A DNA stretch of 64,000 nucleotides from Dichetophora obliterata (lineage: Eukaryota; Arthropoda; Insecta; Diptera; Sciomyzidae), in assembly GCA_963920525.1 (NCBI GenBank), contig OY986435.1, forward strand, positions 173,743,327 to 173,807,326, read 5' to 3'. The first letter of the stretch is position 1; the number at the start of each line of letters is the position of its first letter. The position numbers and the translations under genes were made by a program. The notes beneath the pieces were generated by a model. The model saw nothing but the letters and a program-made list of their open reading frames with translations, did not search any database and was not told the DNA's origin. This document shows positions 34,379 through 46,156 of the stretch, piece by piece.

Positions 34379-34989
34379 CCCAGGCAACTAACGCTCAAGT
34401 TCCCTTTGAAGGGCAAAAGCAGGTCTTTGAAGCAGGCCATCATATGGATTTCTTAACCCTTCCGTGCTCGTTTCCAAGCCCATAAGCTTTTTTATATGAA
34501 ACGAGAAAACTTTCTAGGCCTTCCGCTCTCGCGACTCTAAAGACGCCTGCTAGAAGCCCTTCTTAAGAATGTACATTAGAAAGAAAAGCAATATAAATAT
34601 CAACTTGAAATAAAAAACTTTTGACAAATTTCAGATTTGAACCAGCGTCCTCTCAGCTGGCGGTCTGGTATCTTACCCACTCGTCCACCTCAGTTGATAA
34701 CAAACTTCAGCTTATTTTGCATCATTACAAATGAAAGTAAGTTTTTGGGAGCGCGGGTTCGCAACCCAGCTCGTCCAAAAAAAATTTTTTTTTTGTATAT
34801 TTTTTAAGATCTAAATTTTTTTTAAAAAACTTTTTTTATATAAAATAACAGGAAAAGACTCCAAACCTTCAAAGGTAGGCCTTACAGAAGCACTCATCAA
34901 TGCAGCGATCATGGAAGGCATATTGACGCCAACAAGAGCACTACTAGCATGCATTCTTTTGCGTATCGCTAGCTAAAATGCCCACTGGG
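34379..34989. mobile_element. TIR element 'CCCAGTGGGCA', copy B (inverted)
   Basis: Inverted relative to copy A. The right end AATGCCCACTGGG is clear; the left end, CCCAGGCAACT, is decayed. It shares GCAATATAAATATCAACTT, CAGGAAAAGACTCC and AGCACTACTAGCATGC with copies A and C. It contains a minus-strand tRNA-like module and, on the plus strand at 34749-34768, a B box (GGTTCGCAACC). Confidence 0.75.
34626..34695 (-). pseudogene. tRNA-like module in TIR element B
   Basis: Minus strand: A box TGGACGAGTGG (34677-34687) and B box GGTTCAAATCT (34633-34643), the better preserved of the two homologous modules. The stems do not pair well enough for a tRNA. The isotype is not assigned; the CGAGTGG-GTAAG-CCAGACC order recalls tRNA-Leu/Ser. 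Confidence 0.62.
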
Positions 34990-35699
34990 TTATATGACAT
35001 GCTTGTTGTTGCAGCTTAAAACAACACACAATCTGCCAGCTTTACAGATAAGCATTTTATCGCTTAGTGACGAATCGTCACTTTAGGCCAAGCTTTGTTA
35101 GCTTGGCGCGCCAGATATGACTCTGGTCAGCGGCGGCTCAGGTTACCGCTGTGTTATTCCCAGCGATAACGACGTCGCCAGCTGAGGAATGTGTTTGGGC
35201 TAAGCGTTATTCGCCAAGCCAAGGCACTTGAAATTAAAGTGCTATTTATTTGAGTGGGTTGCAACAAAGTGTCGCCAAACAAGCGAGGAGCATTAAACTC
35301 CTCTGACCCACTTATATGTTTACTCCAATTCTTAAGGGGGATGAGGTGACAGACTGTCACGCCACAGTGCCTTCGTCGTTCAACAGTCAACCACAGTAAT
35401 TTTTGTGGTTGAATTTTTGAGTGTCACTCAGGAGTGTTAATGTGTACCCCGCTTTAACCATGGGTACAGACCAGAAAGATCAGTGTAGATTATATAATGA
35501 AGATGAAGAAACAGCAGAGCACATTTTGTGCCACTGTAACGGTTTATTTAGGACCCGACTTCGCTACTTAGATGCGTTGTACCTAGAACCACACCAAATA
35601 GCGGATAGTTCACCCAAGGATATCGCTCTGTTCCTAACGAACTTAGCGATTAAAGATGAACTATAACTTTTAGAGGTTTGTTACAATAGGCCCTTCAGG

Positions 35700-36185
35700 A
35701 CGCAGAAACTAGGTGACTGCTCCCTCCTAAATTAACTATCAATCTATCTACTGTCGGCAACTGTACTAAAAATGAGTGTTACTCTATGTATGGTTACTGT
35801 CAGAAACTGTACTAAAAATTTGTTTCCACACCCCCCTTTTACGCCCTGAAATCAGTGAAAATTTTATACTTCAGGCAGTTTGATCGTATAAAACTAAAAT
35901 TGGGTAGTTTAGTTTGAAGGGTTACTTTGGGGAACTGTGCTTAGAATGGGCGCGATAACTCTGTAGCAACGCCCACTTTTTGATAAATCATTAAAATTGA
36001 CTTTTGGGCCAATTGCTTTAAAATTTTGGCAGTCGGTTTGTTTCGAGTACGAGATAGTTTAGAACAATTTTTTACCACACCTTCTTTTACCGCCCATAAA
36101 AAATTCTATATTTCGGACTAAAATTTGGTAATATAGTTCATATGCCTTCTTTCGGACACTGTACTAAAAATGAGCGTGTTACCTT
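35700..36185. repeat. Diverged dispersed repeats (TGTACTAAAAATGAG family)
   Basis: ACTGTACTAAAAATGAG occurs near 35763 and 36160, with AACTGTACTAAAAATTTG at 35805. TTTCCACACCCCCCTTTTACGCCC (near 35822) and TTACCACACCTTCTTTTACCGCCC (near 36073) are homologous blocks. These are fragments of the same family as 33285-33430. Confidence 0.6.
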
Positions 36186-36470
36186 ATACCCAGTAAAAAA
36201 AGTGCTTCCAAAAGAAGGTAAAGTGGAAGGACAAGTCTTGAATTTAATCGCTTCCACTTTCATTCCCAGAAGGCATTGCTTTAACATATGCAAGTCATTG
36301 GGGGGAATGCTTTCCCAAGTCTTCTCTAGAAGTCCTTCCAGAATTTTTTCAATGGAAGATTTCTTTGAGCCCTTCAATGAAAGTATTCTAGCAGGTGTTT
36401 TCAGAAGGCATTCCATGGAATGGAATGGTTTTTGTGGTAAGGGGTGCTTGAAAATCTCACTTAAAATATC
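36186..36470. repeat. GAAGG-rich unclassified repeat
   Basis: Starts ACCCAGTAAAAAAAGTGCTT and is dense in AGAAGGCATT, CTTCTCTAGAAG and TCCTTCCAGAA. Both strands stay open for about 120 codons, with neither recognisable. It may be a distant relative of the CCCAGTGGGCA family, which has similar GAAGGC words; I cannot prove it. Confidence 0.4.
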
Positions 36471-37190
36471 CTTTTTCCTGACTTTCACAGCATTTTGGTG
36501 TTGTAAGTAGGAAGTGGTTGAGTTTTGTGTGGGGTTTCAAAAATCTCACGGAAAATAAAATATATATTATTATTACTTATAATTTTGTTTTTACTTTAAT
36601 TTAATTTAAATGCTATTTGAATGCCTTTCAGAAGTAGTAGTCTTCTCGATAAGGCTAAGAAGAAGCACATTAGGATCTATAAAATGTATTCTAGAAGCGT
36701 GTCCCTTAGAATGCAAGTCACATTTGTATCAACGATTTTGCTGGGATAGTTACGCCTACTTTTCAAAGGATAAGAGTATAGTGAGGCAAAGTGCGTCAGG
36801 TATAATCTGAATTGAGCAAAAATTTTGGCAATCGATTTGTTTTGAGTACGAAATGGCTTAAGGAAGAAGTGTTGCCGGACCTCTTTTATCGCCCAAAACA
36901 TGCAATAACAATAGAGTTTAGTTACTACAGCATTTTCAAACTTTCTCCACGTTAGATCATTATAAGAACCAACCCAAATATCAGTGAAATATTTCCAAGA
37001 TATCGATACAAATGGTCAAAAACAATTAAAAGTGAGAAAAATTTACCCACCATAATGTGGGTTGGGCTCAGGGACAGCACAAGACATAACAACTAACCAT
37101 ACGTTTACATAGATCTTATTCTACATTAGTTTTCAATCTACTTTTGAGTTGGCCTTTCGACAAGTTAACATCAAACACTTACACATCCAG
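36471..37190. other. Non-coding stretch
   Basis: 36820-36860 (GAGCAAAAATTTTGGCAATCG, in part) repeats 36015-36050 loosely. No gene. Confidence 0.45.
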
Positions 37191-37194
37191 TTGT

Positions 37195-38217
37195 TAACAA
37201 AGGTACTCATGCGATTTAATGGAGCATTTAACATTTAGTTGTTTTCTAAATGGTAAATAAATCAAGTTGTTATAGTATTTACTGCTTCTTGTGCTAGTGT
37301 TAAAATTTATAAGGGAAAGATGTTTTGAAGAATCGAATACACCAGCTATGAGTTGGTGTAAGAATACGTTATCAGCGGCATTACCTTCTTTCACTTAAAG
37401 ATTGCATCTTTAATAACTTTAAACGATGCTCATATGGAGGAAAGTTAAATGTGTCAGTTCCACTCAAGCCTCTCAGAGCAAACCGAACAAAACGTTTTTG
37501 AATTCTTTCTATTCTATCAACATGCACATTGTAATGTGGGGACCATACTTGACTTGCCTACTCCAAGTAAGGACTCACAATTGATTAATACAGCGTTGTA
37601 GTTGTTATTAAGCTATCAAACTCTTTGGCCCAGTATTTTTCAAAACCAAGCATAGAAGATGTTTTCTTACAAATGCTATCAATATGCATGCTAAACGACA
37701 ACTTTGAATCCATGCATTTACCAAGGTCTTTGACGGTAGTTACATGACTTAAAGCAGTCTCTTTAATTTTGTAATCAAAAATTTTTACGCGAAAAGGTCA
37801 TAGTTTGAAATTTATTAGGATTTAAAAACATATTACTTTTTGAAAACCAAACTTCAAGGATTTCAAGTCTGACTGGAGTTGGTCTGAATTGTCTCTAGAA
37901 TCAATTGTTCTATATATTTTCATATCATCTGCATAAATAAGCTAATGAGAGTGTTTGATGATGTTTGATGATCATTAATTGCCAAAATAAACAGAAGTGG
38001 CTTCCTTGAGGGACACCCGATTCTGCAACAAATTCAGATGACAACACGCCTTGGAACCGTGTTTGATAAGATCGCTCTAGCAAATACAATTTAATCCAGT
38101 TTACAAAATACTGTGGAAATCCCATTATTTTAAGTTTTAATAAAATTAGATTATGTGGTAATTTATCAAAAGCTCTGCTAAAGTCAGTGTAAATACAATC
38201 GACCTGGCTACTTCAAT
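37195..38217 (-). pseudogene. Jockey-like non-LTR reverse transcriptase, minus strand
   Basis: Reading from 38217 down: CIYTDFSRAFDKLPH, the catalytic motif A; then KIMGFPQYFVNWIKLYLLER, SYQTRF, and AESGVPQGSHF, motif B (GVPQGS). The YADD stretch is partly duplicated or frameshifted near 37925-37990. After it: ADDMKIYRTIDSRDNSDQLQ, TTVKDLGKCMDSKLSFSMH, SIVSPYLE, ASQVWSPHYNVHVDRIERIQ and KRFVRFALRG, the thumb and C-terminal region of Jockey-clade ORF2. Several stops (for example after QKVICF and LY). The N-terminal endonuclease is absent. Flanking repeats of the 33.3-kb family suggest it inserted into them. Confidence 0.85.
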
Positions 38218-38646
38218 CAACTTCAACTTCAAAACTTCATAAAAATGCTTTATTTCGGATGGTTTTGGTCGTATTAGACTAAAATTTAGAAATTTATTTT
38301 CTATTTTTTGTGTGTTGTAATGCAATTCCAAAAGGGTGGCAGATAGAGCGTAGGTGTGTTTAGAAGTTAAGAAGTTTTACAGTGTGTATACGCTATATTG
38401 TGGTTTTTTCACACTCTTTAACATGACACATAATTTCTTTGTAAAAATTGCTTCATTTCGACACATAATTCAATAAACAGTTTCTAACATCGAAAATCAT
38501 GAGCTACCTACCCCCTATGAATTTCTTTATACAAAAATGTAAATTTTTGAAAATGCTGTTTTTATATTTTTTACAAAGTTCTATAGCTAAAAAATAATTT
38601 ATGTGAAAATAATTTTCAAATATTTCAAACCACTCTAAAGATGTAC
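38218..38646. other. Non-coding; short repeat fragment
   Basis: 38240-38300 belongs to the family at 33285-33430 (TTTATTTCGGATGGTTTTGG, TCGTATTAGACTA). Nothing else. Confidence 0.5.
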
Positions 38647-39484
38647 ATATTAAGGTAGATAAAAAAATTTTTTTTTCGACACTCATATTCTGGAAGCTGG
38701 ATTCAAGAAGATCTTAAATTCAAAAGGATATCGAAATCGGTGGAGCCGTCATCCAGCGCCAAAAATCACCGGTTTTTCTGCCGTAACTTTTTATCAATCT
38801 AAAATAACTACCTAAAAAATGGGTGCAAATGAAAGGTATCTGGGACACCAAAGTTGTAAATAGGAAGATTTTTAGATGCAAGAAATTTTTTAGTGCAACA
38901 GTGTTCAGAATTCGGTCAACATTTTGGGTAGTTTTCACTAAAATCGCTATAAATTTGCTGTTCATTCGCTATAAATATGTTAATTTTTGATTGTTCACCA
39001 CGAAAGGTGAAGCCTCTTCAAAGCCACATCATTTTAAAAATAGTAATTTTCTAAAATTTACTGATAATTAGTGGATTTACAGATTTTTCCGAAAAATACT
39101 CTTTCAAAAATACTTTCCAAAAAAGTTAAAAAAAAATTTCCACTGTTTTGATTTTTTTAGTTTTATTTTATATATCAATATTTTATACCAAGTCTTTTTG
39201 AATAATACTTAATTTTTCCAAATTTACTGAAAAATGGCAAATTTATAGCGATTTTAGTGAAAAATACCCAAAATGTTGACCGAATTCTGAACACTGTTGC
39301 ACTGAAAAATTTCTTGAATCTAACCATTATCCTATTTACAACCTTGGGTTCCAAGATACCTTCCGTTTGCACCCAATTTTTGGGTAGTTATTTTAGATTG
39401 ATAAAAACTTACGGCGAAAAAACCGGAAAAGTGTCGAAAAAAGTGTTTTTTTTACCCCTGAACAAAACGATCCACCTTAATATG
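38647..39484. repeat. Foldback element, ~0.84 kb
   Basis: Ends ATATTAAGGTAGAT and ATCCACCTTAATAT. Long mirrored arms include GTTCAGAATTCGGTCAACAT against ATGTTGACCGAATTCTGAAC, and CAATCTAAAATAACTACC against GGTAGTTATTTTAGATTG. A loop of about 280 bp is centred near 39100. No coding region. Confidence 0.88.
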
Positions 39485-41943
39485 TATGTACACAAATCTA
39501 CATACATATGGCTTAAGCCATTTTCTAATATATATACATAGACGTAGGCGAAACAGTCCGATACCATTTTCTCCCGTGCTTCTGAGCCGATTTTGATAAT
39601 TTCTTTTACCTGGAATATGAGCGTTGAAAGAATATTTCTGAAATAAAACCTAAACTATAAGAAATTTGGTGGAAGAGGAAATTTTAGACATTGATAAAAT
39701 GTATAAAAAACATTTTTCGCTATCTCTTAAGGGCACCCCAAAATATGGATTTTTTAATGCAACAGGTGTGAATATATATTGTGATGGTGGAATTTCTTAG
39801 AAGTAGTAAATTTTGAAAAATTCCCTTTATTTTGACAAAGTTATGAGGATATCTCCAAAACTGTAGTTTTTCTCGGTACAACGTATTTTTGTATGCAAAG
39901 TCCTGGTGAAGAAAAAGAACGGCATACGAAAGTTTTTTTGGGTAATATTTTTACAGATAATATTTGAAAAAAATCGGTTATTTTGGTATCAAACTTAAAA
40001 TTTTCTTAGTACAACACATTTTCTTTAGACTAGTGAATGAAACGCAGTATGAGAAAAAATTATTAGATTTCAGAAAGTTGGTCGAATTTCGACCACACAC
40101 GATACTAGTTATAATAAATAAATAATACTACTACTTATATTTTTTAAACGTTTTCAAAAAGTTCGTTGGAACAGTTCAAAAAGAATACTGCTATTGTTAA
40201 AGCCTAAGAAGAAATGTGCGGTTACAATTTTTGTTTGTGCCATTATCTGTTTAGTTGTGAGCAATGTATTATGAGAAAGTTTAAAACATTTCATATACAT
40301 ATGTATGTATGTACATTTATAGGAAAGTTGGCGTAGCTCTCAATTTATTTTTGAAATTCGGTAGTTGTGCTGTAATTTGCTTAAGATATTCTACAATGTT
40401 ACATTTAGAAATTAATCTTTGGGCATGTGAACTCAAAATTCATGATTTTTGTTTAAGAAAATACAACCGCACTCAATTTTAAATGAGTTTAAGGCCCGTA
40501 TGGTACTTCATTGTTTTGTCCAATTTTTATTCATTGACAATGAAACTAGAGCATTTGAAATAGCTACAATGCAATAAGTGTGAGTGTATACGCATATAGT
40601 ACAAATTAGAGAAAAAAATGTACGACAGACAGTATTTTTAATGCATTTTTCTTGACGTTTCTCTCAATTCGTCACTCGTCAAGTTTCGATCAAATATTAA
40701 GTGTCAAAAACAAGCTTGAGCTCTTTCTTCCACAGCCAATTAGAATAGAGAGATAAGATAGTAACGTTGCGGAGACGTAAAAATTTGGCACGTTGAATGT
40801 TTTCATCCTTTTCCTACAATATATATGTGTCTAGCCCACGCGCCACTTGTTTTCAAATTTTAAAATTGGACAAAGAAATTAAATATCATACAAGCTTAAG
40901 GCAAGCAACACTTCATTATATCGTTCCAATGAATTTCTGTTTCAATGTGCCACATGATAGATATGAAATCTTAAATTAAGAACTTTTTAGAAAAAATATG
41001 CTTGTGTTCGGCAGCAAAGATAAGAGATATCAAGTATGGCCAAAGTTATTTTCAAAGTTTTTGAAACACTTTTTTTAATAATTTTTTATTTTTTATTATT
41101 TATTTTAATGATTCAAATTTTTTACATTATGAAGAATTATTCATGGGGAAATAAAAACAAATGTTTTTTGTCTATATAGTTATTGTTCATTTTCTACAAT
41201 GAGTTGAAGTTAGCGTATTTACAAAATTGTTGCAATTGGCTTCTCGTCTCTAACATTTACAAAGCGTCTGAAAGTAAAAAACCAAAATGCATTCTTGAGT
41301 TAAGGGTTGTAGTTGAGCACTCAACATACGCAAATAAAAAAATAAAAAATAAAAAAATTGCATGCGTTGAAAAAAAATGTACGAAAAACCCCCTTTTTCC
41401 CGAAACTTTCCGCCGTACAAAAAATTAATTTAAAAGTTTTTTGGATAAATCTAGCGGTTAACAGAGTCTATAAGGATCATAATGAATCCATCAAAATTGA
41501 TCAAGTAGAACTCCAGATATCTTAGAAGCCGATTCGAAAAACCTTGTTTCGAGAAAAACGCCCTTAAAGATTTAAATGTTCTTGAATATCACGCGACATA
41601 CGAATAAAATATCTGTTATAACTTTTTTTCTATTTGATATTTTTTTCTAAAATTTTGTATACGTATTCTAAATACCTTACAGAACCATATTCTAATGAAA
41701 AAAAATTGATTTTTATTTTTTTACACACTGTAATAGTACACCTTGAATACATTGGATTTATTCTTTTTGGTGAGTAATTTTGTTGATAATGCCTTTTTTA
41801 TCGCAAGTCGTTTTGCTATTAGTTAATATTAGACTTAATATTACACCCACTTGGTTTTATCTTAAAATAAACTTAAATTGGATTGTTGCTGTTCAGCGAA
41901 TAGACATATTTGAAAACGAAACATAGAAAGCATTAAATAAGTA
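39485..41943. other. Non-coding; old dispersed repeat and CATA-type simple repeats
   Basis: 39790-39965 matches 13085-13260 (TTTTGAAAAATTCCC, TATCTCCAAAACTGTA, CGGTACAACG). 40298-40315 is a CATACATATGTATGTATG simple repeat of the kind common in flies. Open frames (60-81 codons) are not recognisable. Confidence 0.5.
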
Positions 41944-42014
41944 GGGAATATAATTCAGTGGTAGAGCATTCGACTGCAGATCGAGAGGTCCCCGGTTCAA
42001 AGCCGGTGTCCCCT
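41944..42014 (+). pseudogene. tRNA-Cys (GCA) relic
   Basis: 71 nt reading as a cytosolic tRNA-Cys. The A box region is ATTCAGTGG-TAGAGC; the anticodon arm TTCGA-CTGCAGA-TCGAG pairs perfectly apart from an end wobble and presents GCA. The variable loop and T-arm are AGGTC-CCCGG-TTCAAAG-CCGG, with one base missing from the 3' T-stem. Acceptor GGGAATA faces TGTCCCC with one A-C mismatch, and D-stem ATTC/GAGC has another. A functional fly tRNA-Cys would have GCTC in the D-stem and five T-stem pairs, so I call it a decayed gene; weak function cannot be excluded. No T-run terminator follows closely. Confidence 0.82.
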
Positions 42015-44384
42015 TAGTAATATATTTTTATTCATTTATGCGTTGTATCTGTGATTTTCAGGTGTAGAAAGATACACTTTTTGTTTTCTTTTAATGAATA
42101 TGAAAAAATGTTGTAAATCTAGCGAAGCAGCAGCTAATGTAAAGTTATTGCACACAACGGCAAAGACAACAAACACTAGTACAAAAACACACATATCCAC
42201 TCACACTAACCCACACAATAACTCAAAACATGCACATAAACATGCAATAATTTATAGGACGTGTTGTACTCGGGCTAGTCAAACAGCGAACTAGTGCTAG
42301 AAAATGCGTTGTTGTTATTGTTGTTGAAAAAGTTCAAGTTAATCCGTTATGCTGAGACAGAACCTAGCAGCTAAGAGCTGTAAAGTAAATCATGTTTGCG
42401 TTGACAGAACAAGAACACGACTACAATAATATCACCAGCAACTGCAACTGCAACAACAACAACAGCAACTACGTACTGCGAACTGCAAATTGACTTATGT
42501 GCTGTAAATGTCTCTCTGTCTGTCTGTCTGCAGATTCTAACTTAAGTTTGCAAAATAATAAAAATACTTCTTGGAACATTTTGTTAAATATGTGTCTGAG
42601 CTCAAGGACTCGCATATCCTTTCATAAAAATGTCGTTTTGATTTGAGGACATAAATTTCGTATGGTATGTAAGTTGGAAAAATTGCAGAGGAATAGGTTC
42701 ACTATTGCAAGGAAGAGTGACTAGTATTGGCCCACCCAGCCTATGATCTAGGAGTCAAATAGAAATGAAAAACGTGCAAATATATTTTATGTACGTACTT
42801 ACTAGGAATTTCAATCCCGAAGTGTTTTGGTGAATCCCGGGATTTCGGGACTTATAATTCGTAATTCCGAAATGCCAAATTTTTAAAATAATGGCTGTAG
42901 CTGTATTAAGGGAGGGCTAAAGGCTTGCACTTTTAAAAAATCGATTCTTTTCTTTTAGTTAAACATCTAAAGAATACAGTCCCAAAATTTAAAGTCAATT
43001 GGAGCGAAACATGAAGTTATTAACAAATAAGTCCCCTCTCCTCTAACCCTTTTAAAATTTTAAATGTGTTTTTCTCAAAACCATTTTTTAAAAGTCCGTG
43101 TTCACTGCCATTTAAATACTGCATTATTTATTAATTTAAAACTTGGTACGCATTTTCTACATATCTCCCTGCGACGATAAGTTTTATAATTTTTTTAAGA
43201 TGTAGGTGTTTTTCCACTTACATTTTAGCGGAATTTTTCATAAAAAAAATTTACCCTTCAAATTACCACCAAAAATATATAAATGAATTAAATAATAATT
43301 AGAGAACGTTATGGGAAGATTTGAAGAAACTTCGACTAAATTTTAATGTTGTTAATAAAGATGTTCTTGGAAAAGCTTTGCCACCGATTTTTTTGCATAA
43401 AATAGTCAGAGAATGTTATTTAACTGATACCTTTTAAGTTTTTTGCTTATGTACAAAAAGTTTCAATGAATTTGCTCTATTCATATTCCAAAAAAATTCG
43501 CAAAGTAGTATTTTTTACGCTAAAACTTTTACCCCCTCCATAAAATCAGGAACCGTTAAAAACTCTTTTTTTAATTTCTCCATTTTGTCAAAAAAACAAA
43601 TTACATTTTTTTTTAATTGTTAAAATAGAATTTCAAACGTAGTCGGAGTGTATACATAAAATATTCAATAATACTCAAAAATTTATAGGACAACACTAAG
43701 ACTAAATCAAAATTACTTATACAGACAAGGGTTTCAAAACAATTGTAATCTACAAATAAAAATATAAGAAAAAAAAAATTCTTTAATAATTGAAAGATAA
43801 AGAGTCGTATTAATAAAGCGAATCGAGTGAAGTGAACTCAGCTCCACTCGCTTTTACTCTAATCGGTATGAAAAAAGCATATTAAAAAAAAGTATAGCAG
43901 TGATGGGACTGCCGACCGAAGCGAAAACCTATATATAAAATATTAGTATTCCCTGGAAGACGTTGTCCTGCCACGGACCGTCTTACTGCTATATAAGAAT
44001 TTTCATGCTAATAGGGGGTTTCGGATTATCCTACATGTAGGATGGATTTGACTAGTCGGACGGACATGTATGATGTGCGAAAGCTCATACTGCAGCCCGT
44101 AGGATGAAAATCAAAAAGTTCTAAAAGTTCCGCTATGATCTTGTTCTTCTCTGTGCGTCCTTGTTTGTAGATTTCCTTGGTAATTGTTGTTGGCGCAGTT
44201 AGCTGCAAATTTTTTGTAGCTACAGTCGGCATATGACAATCGAAGTATTTTTATAACACTATATGTACATAAAAACACTTACACAAAAAACCTGCAAAAT
44301 AAATTTATATTTACAGTTGTAATTGAATAGCTTCAGTCTGCTAATCACAAACTTTCTATTTCTTACCGCCTAATGTTGTAAATC
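42015..44384. other. Non-coding; CAA and GTCT microsatellites
   Basis: AACAACAACAACAGCAAC at 42450 and (GTCT)4 at about 42516. 42812-42870 repeats TCCCG/CGGGA words (AATCCCGGGATTTCGGGACT), a compact palindromic cluster. No gene supported. Confidence 0.5.
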
Positions 44385-44485
44385 GAAAACGCAAACAAAC
44401 GACCAGTAAGACATAAGAAGCAGCAATTTTTCTATACGAAATTCTATTGCTTCTCGATTCTTACTTGTCGTTGGTTTGTGTTTTC
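44385..44485. repeat. 101-nt imperfect hairpin
   Basis: GAAAACGCAAACAAACGACC faces GGTTTGTGTTTTC with an intervening TTGTCGTT, and AAGAAGCAGCAAT faces ATTGCTTCTC. Arms of about 46 nt pair at roughly 80 percent around a loop near 44434. Size and shape resemble a precursor hairpin, but single-copy status and expression are unknown; a tiny MITE is equally possible. Confidence 0.55.
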
Positions 44486-46100
44486 AATTAGACTGTCTAG
44501 GTACATTTATTATATATAATTTATATACTATATCTATTATTATTATTATATGTGTTATTATATAAAAAGATATAAATAAGATTTAAATTTTTAAATTAAT
44601 TCAATAATGAAATAATTTAAATAAATGATATGAATTATATGCATATATTTTGTAACCAATCATGGGACCAACCTAAGTTGGTTTGATCTGGGGAAGAGGG
44701 TAGGTGGACCCTTATAATAACAGCTAGCAATCAGCCCGTGGGGAGGTTCTTGCCTCTCTTCCAACCAGAACACCGATTGGTACTCTTTTAAAGAGTCCTC
44801 GAGTGGCCTTTATAAATATAAACAAAACAACAAAACCAAAAAAAACTATAGTAATGGACCAACCAAAAAAAATAATTAATGAAATATTACTAAAACTCAC
44901 TCATAAAACTCAAAGGTGAAAGTCTTCAATTGGCAAAACAACAACAAAGACACTATCTTTAGGTGTTATTTGATAGGTCTTCTGATACCCTCCCTCCTTG
45001 ATTCGTAAGGTAGTTTTTATTACGAATCCCAGACTTTACTTTACCCTCTCACTTTACCCTCTCACTTTACCATACCACCAGACAATTTAGAGATTTAAGA
45101 ATTCATGACTTGATGTCAATTAAAAAATATAGGGTTTCTCAAATAATTTCTTTTTTATTAATAACATTTGTTTTTCTACAGAAAATATACAACAATTCAA
45201 TGTCATAACAGTCTGAAACTGATAATACTGGCTTTTAACTTAAATAATTTCGAATATAATAAAGGCTTTTATCTTAAATAATACAAGAAAAGAATTAATC
45301 CAGACTGTTTTGCTTTACTTAGTTTAGAATACGAATTCAAAATATAACCAGATTATACCAAATAGTATGCTACGAACTAGCGTGAAAAAAAAGAAAAGCA
45401 AAAACAAATATATATAGACATAGGTATAGCATACTTAGTTGTGCTGGAATAAAAACAATATTTTCTTCGATATCTTAAAGTTGTTTTTTGTCTTTAATAA
45501 ATATTTATGTACTTAAAACGCATTCCACTTTAATTTACTTGTATTGAATTCGTTTACAATTGCCTTCATTTACACAAAGACAATGTAACTTGCTGAAATT
45601 TAACCTCGACTCACAGGAGATAACCCACTGTGCAGAGTTATTACTTCAGTACTAATCAAAACAAAACAAAGAACCAAAATCATTATAGTAACAGTAAGAT
45701 AGTGACAAGAAAAAAAAATCAAATAAAACAATGAATGAAAGCTTTCTGGTATAAGCAAATCTTAGCAAAACTTCATTGAGAACTTTTTTTAAAAAAGTCT
45801 CCACTTTTACGCGACGATTTACGCTACAACAACTATACTGCATTAAATATTAAAGCTCCTGAGCGAGAGCGAGCGCGACATGACGATCATCATATGTTCA
45901 TTTTCTCCGTTCTTTCTTTCTTTGTTCTTTTTTTTTTTTTTTATATTTTTAAGTTAAACATTAATAATTTTGGCACTAATCTTTAGCAAAAAAAACTGAT
46001 CTTATGTTAAGGATACTTTGATTCGACTAAGAAAATTTGAGCATTTTGGTATTTAAAGTTAGCAATAGATAGACAATAAATTAAAATGATGATGACTTAC
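44486..46100. other. AT-rich, no gene seen
   Basis: 44655-44815 is less AT-rich (GGGACCAACCTAAGTTGG, GGGGAAGAGGGTAGGTGGA) but I do not recognise it. 45045-45075 has a short TTTACCCTCTCAC tandem. No credible frame. Confidence 0.45.
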
Positions 46101-46156
46101 TTGTAATACAGGTACATGTTGCAAGGCCTTACAGAATGTTGCTGCTGCAGTTAGGG
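46101..46156 (-). CDS. Candidate 56-nt internal exon of an unknown host gene
   Basis: On the minus strand a pyrimidine-rich acceptor (CTTTTTCTCCAG) precedes 46156, and a consensus donor (GTAAGT) follows 46101. Between them is a 56-nt open stretch reading LTAAATFCKALQHVPVLQ in the phase that leaves two bases for the preceding codon. Base composition is distinctly higher in GC than the flanks, and both splice signals are strong. I do not recognise the peptide. It could be a small exon of a long-intron gene on the minus strand, which would make much of this window intronic. No neighbouring exon was found in the window, so confidence is limited. Confidence 0.35.

Larger units (their letters stand above)
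33910..35453. mobile_element. PIF/Harbinger-like TIR element, 1.54 kb, inside RNase H gene
   Basis: TIRs AGCGGGGTACACATTA and TAATGTGTACCCCGCT, extended by GAGTGACACTCA / TGAGTGTCACTC subterminally. TTA duplications lie at 33907-33909 and 35454-35456. No transposase is seen; about 0.6 kb of its interior is copy B of the CCCAGTGGGCA element (34379-34989). 34041-34238 and 35154-35390 minus frames have no recognisable motif. Confidence 0.85.
33469..35666 (+). pseudogene. Non-LTR retrotransposon RNase H/C-terminal gene, split by insert
   Basis: C-terminal RNase H domain and tail of a non-LTR ORF2 (I/Jockey/R1-type with RNase H). 33469-33906 reads IYIHSDSKAALLPP (D of the DSK motif), SKLVWDCLQ, VHLVWIPGHSD, a TAG stop where Gly/Asn would stand, then GNDIANELDRKGS (ANELDRKGS matches the AD.LA..GS box) and FVTGNCKVNKHLL. 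A 1.5-kb PIF-like element intervenes (33910-35453). The reading resumes at 35457: TMGTDQKDQCRLY, then EETAEHILCHC, the C..C...H..C zinc knuckle-like tail, ending at TAA 35664-35666. Excising the insert and one TTA leaves an open junction (HLL then TMGT). The 5' RT part is missing. Confidence 0.85.

Noticed and set aside
36138..36510. Overlapping 116- and 122-codon frames on opposite strands
   Set aside because: Both strands open over a GAAGG-rich repeat; neither matches a family.
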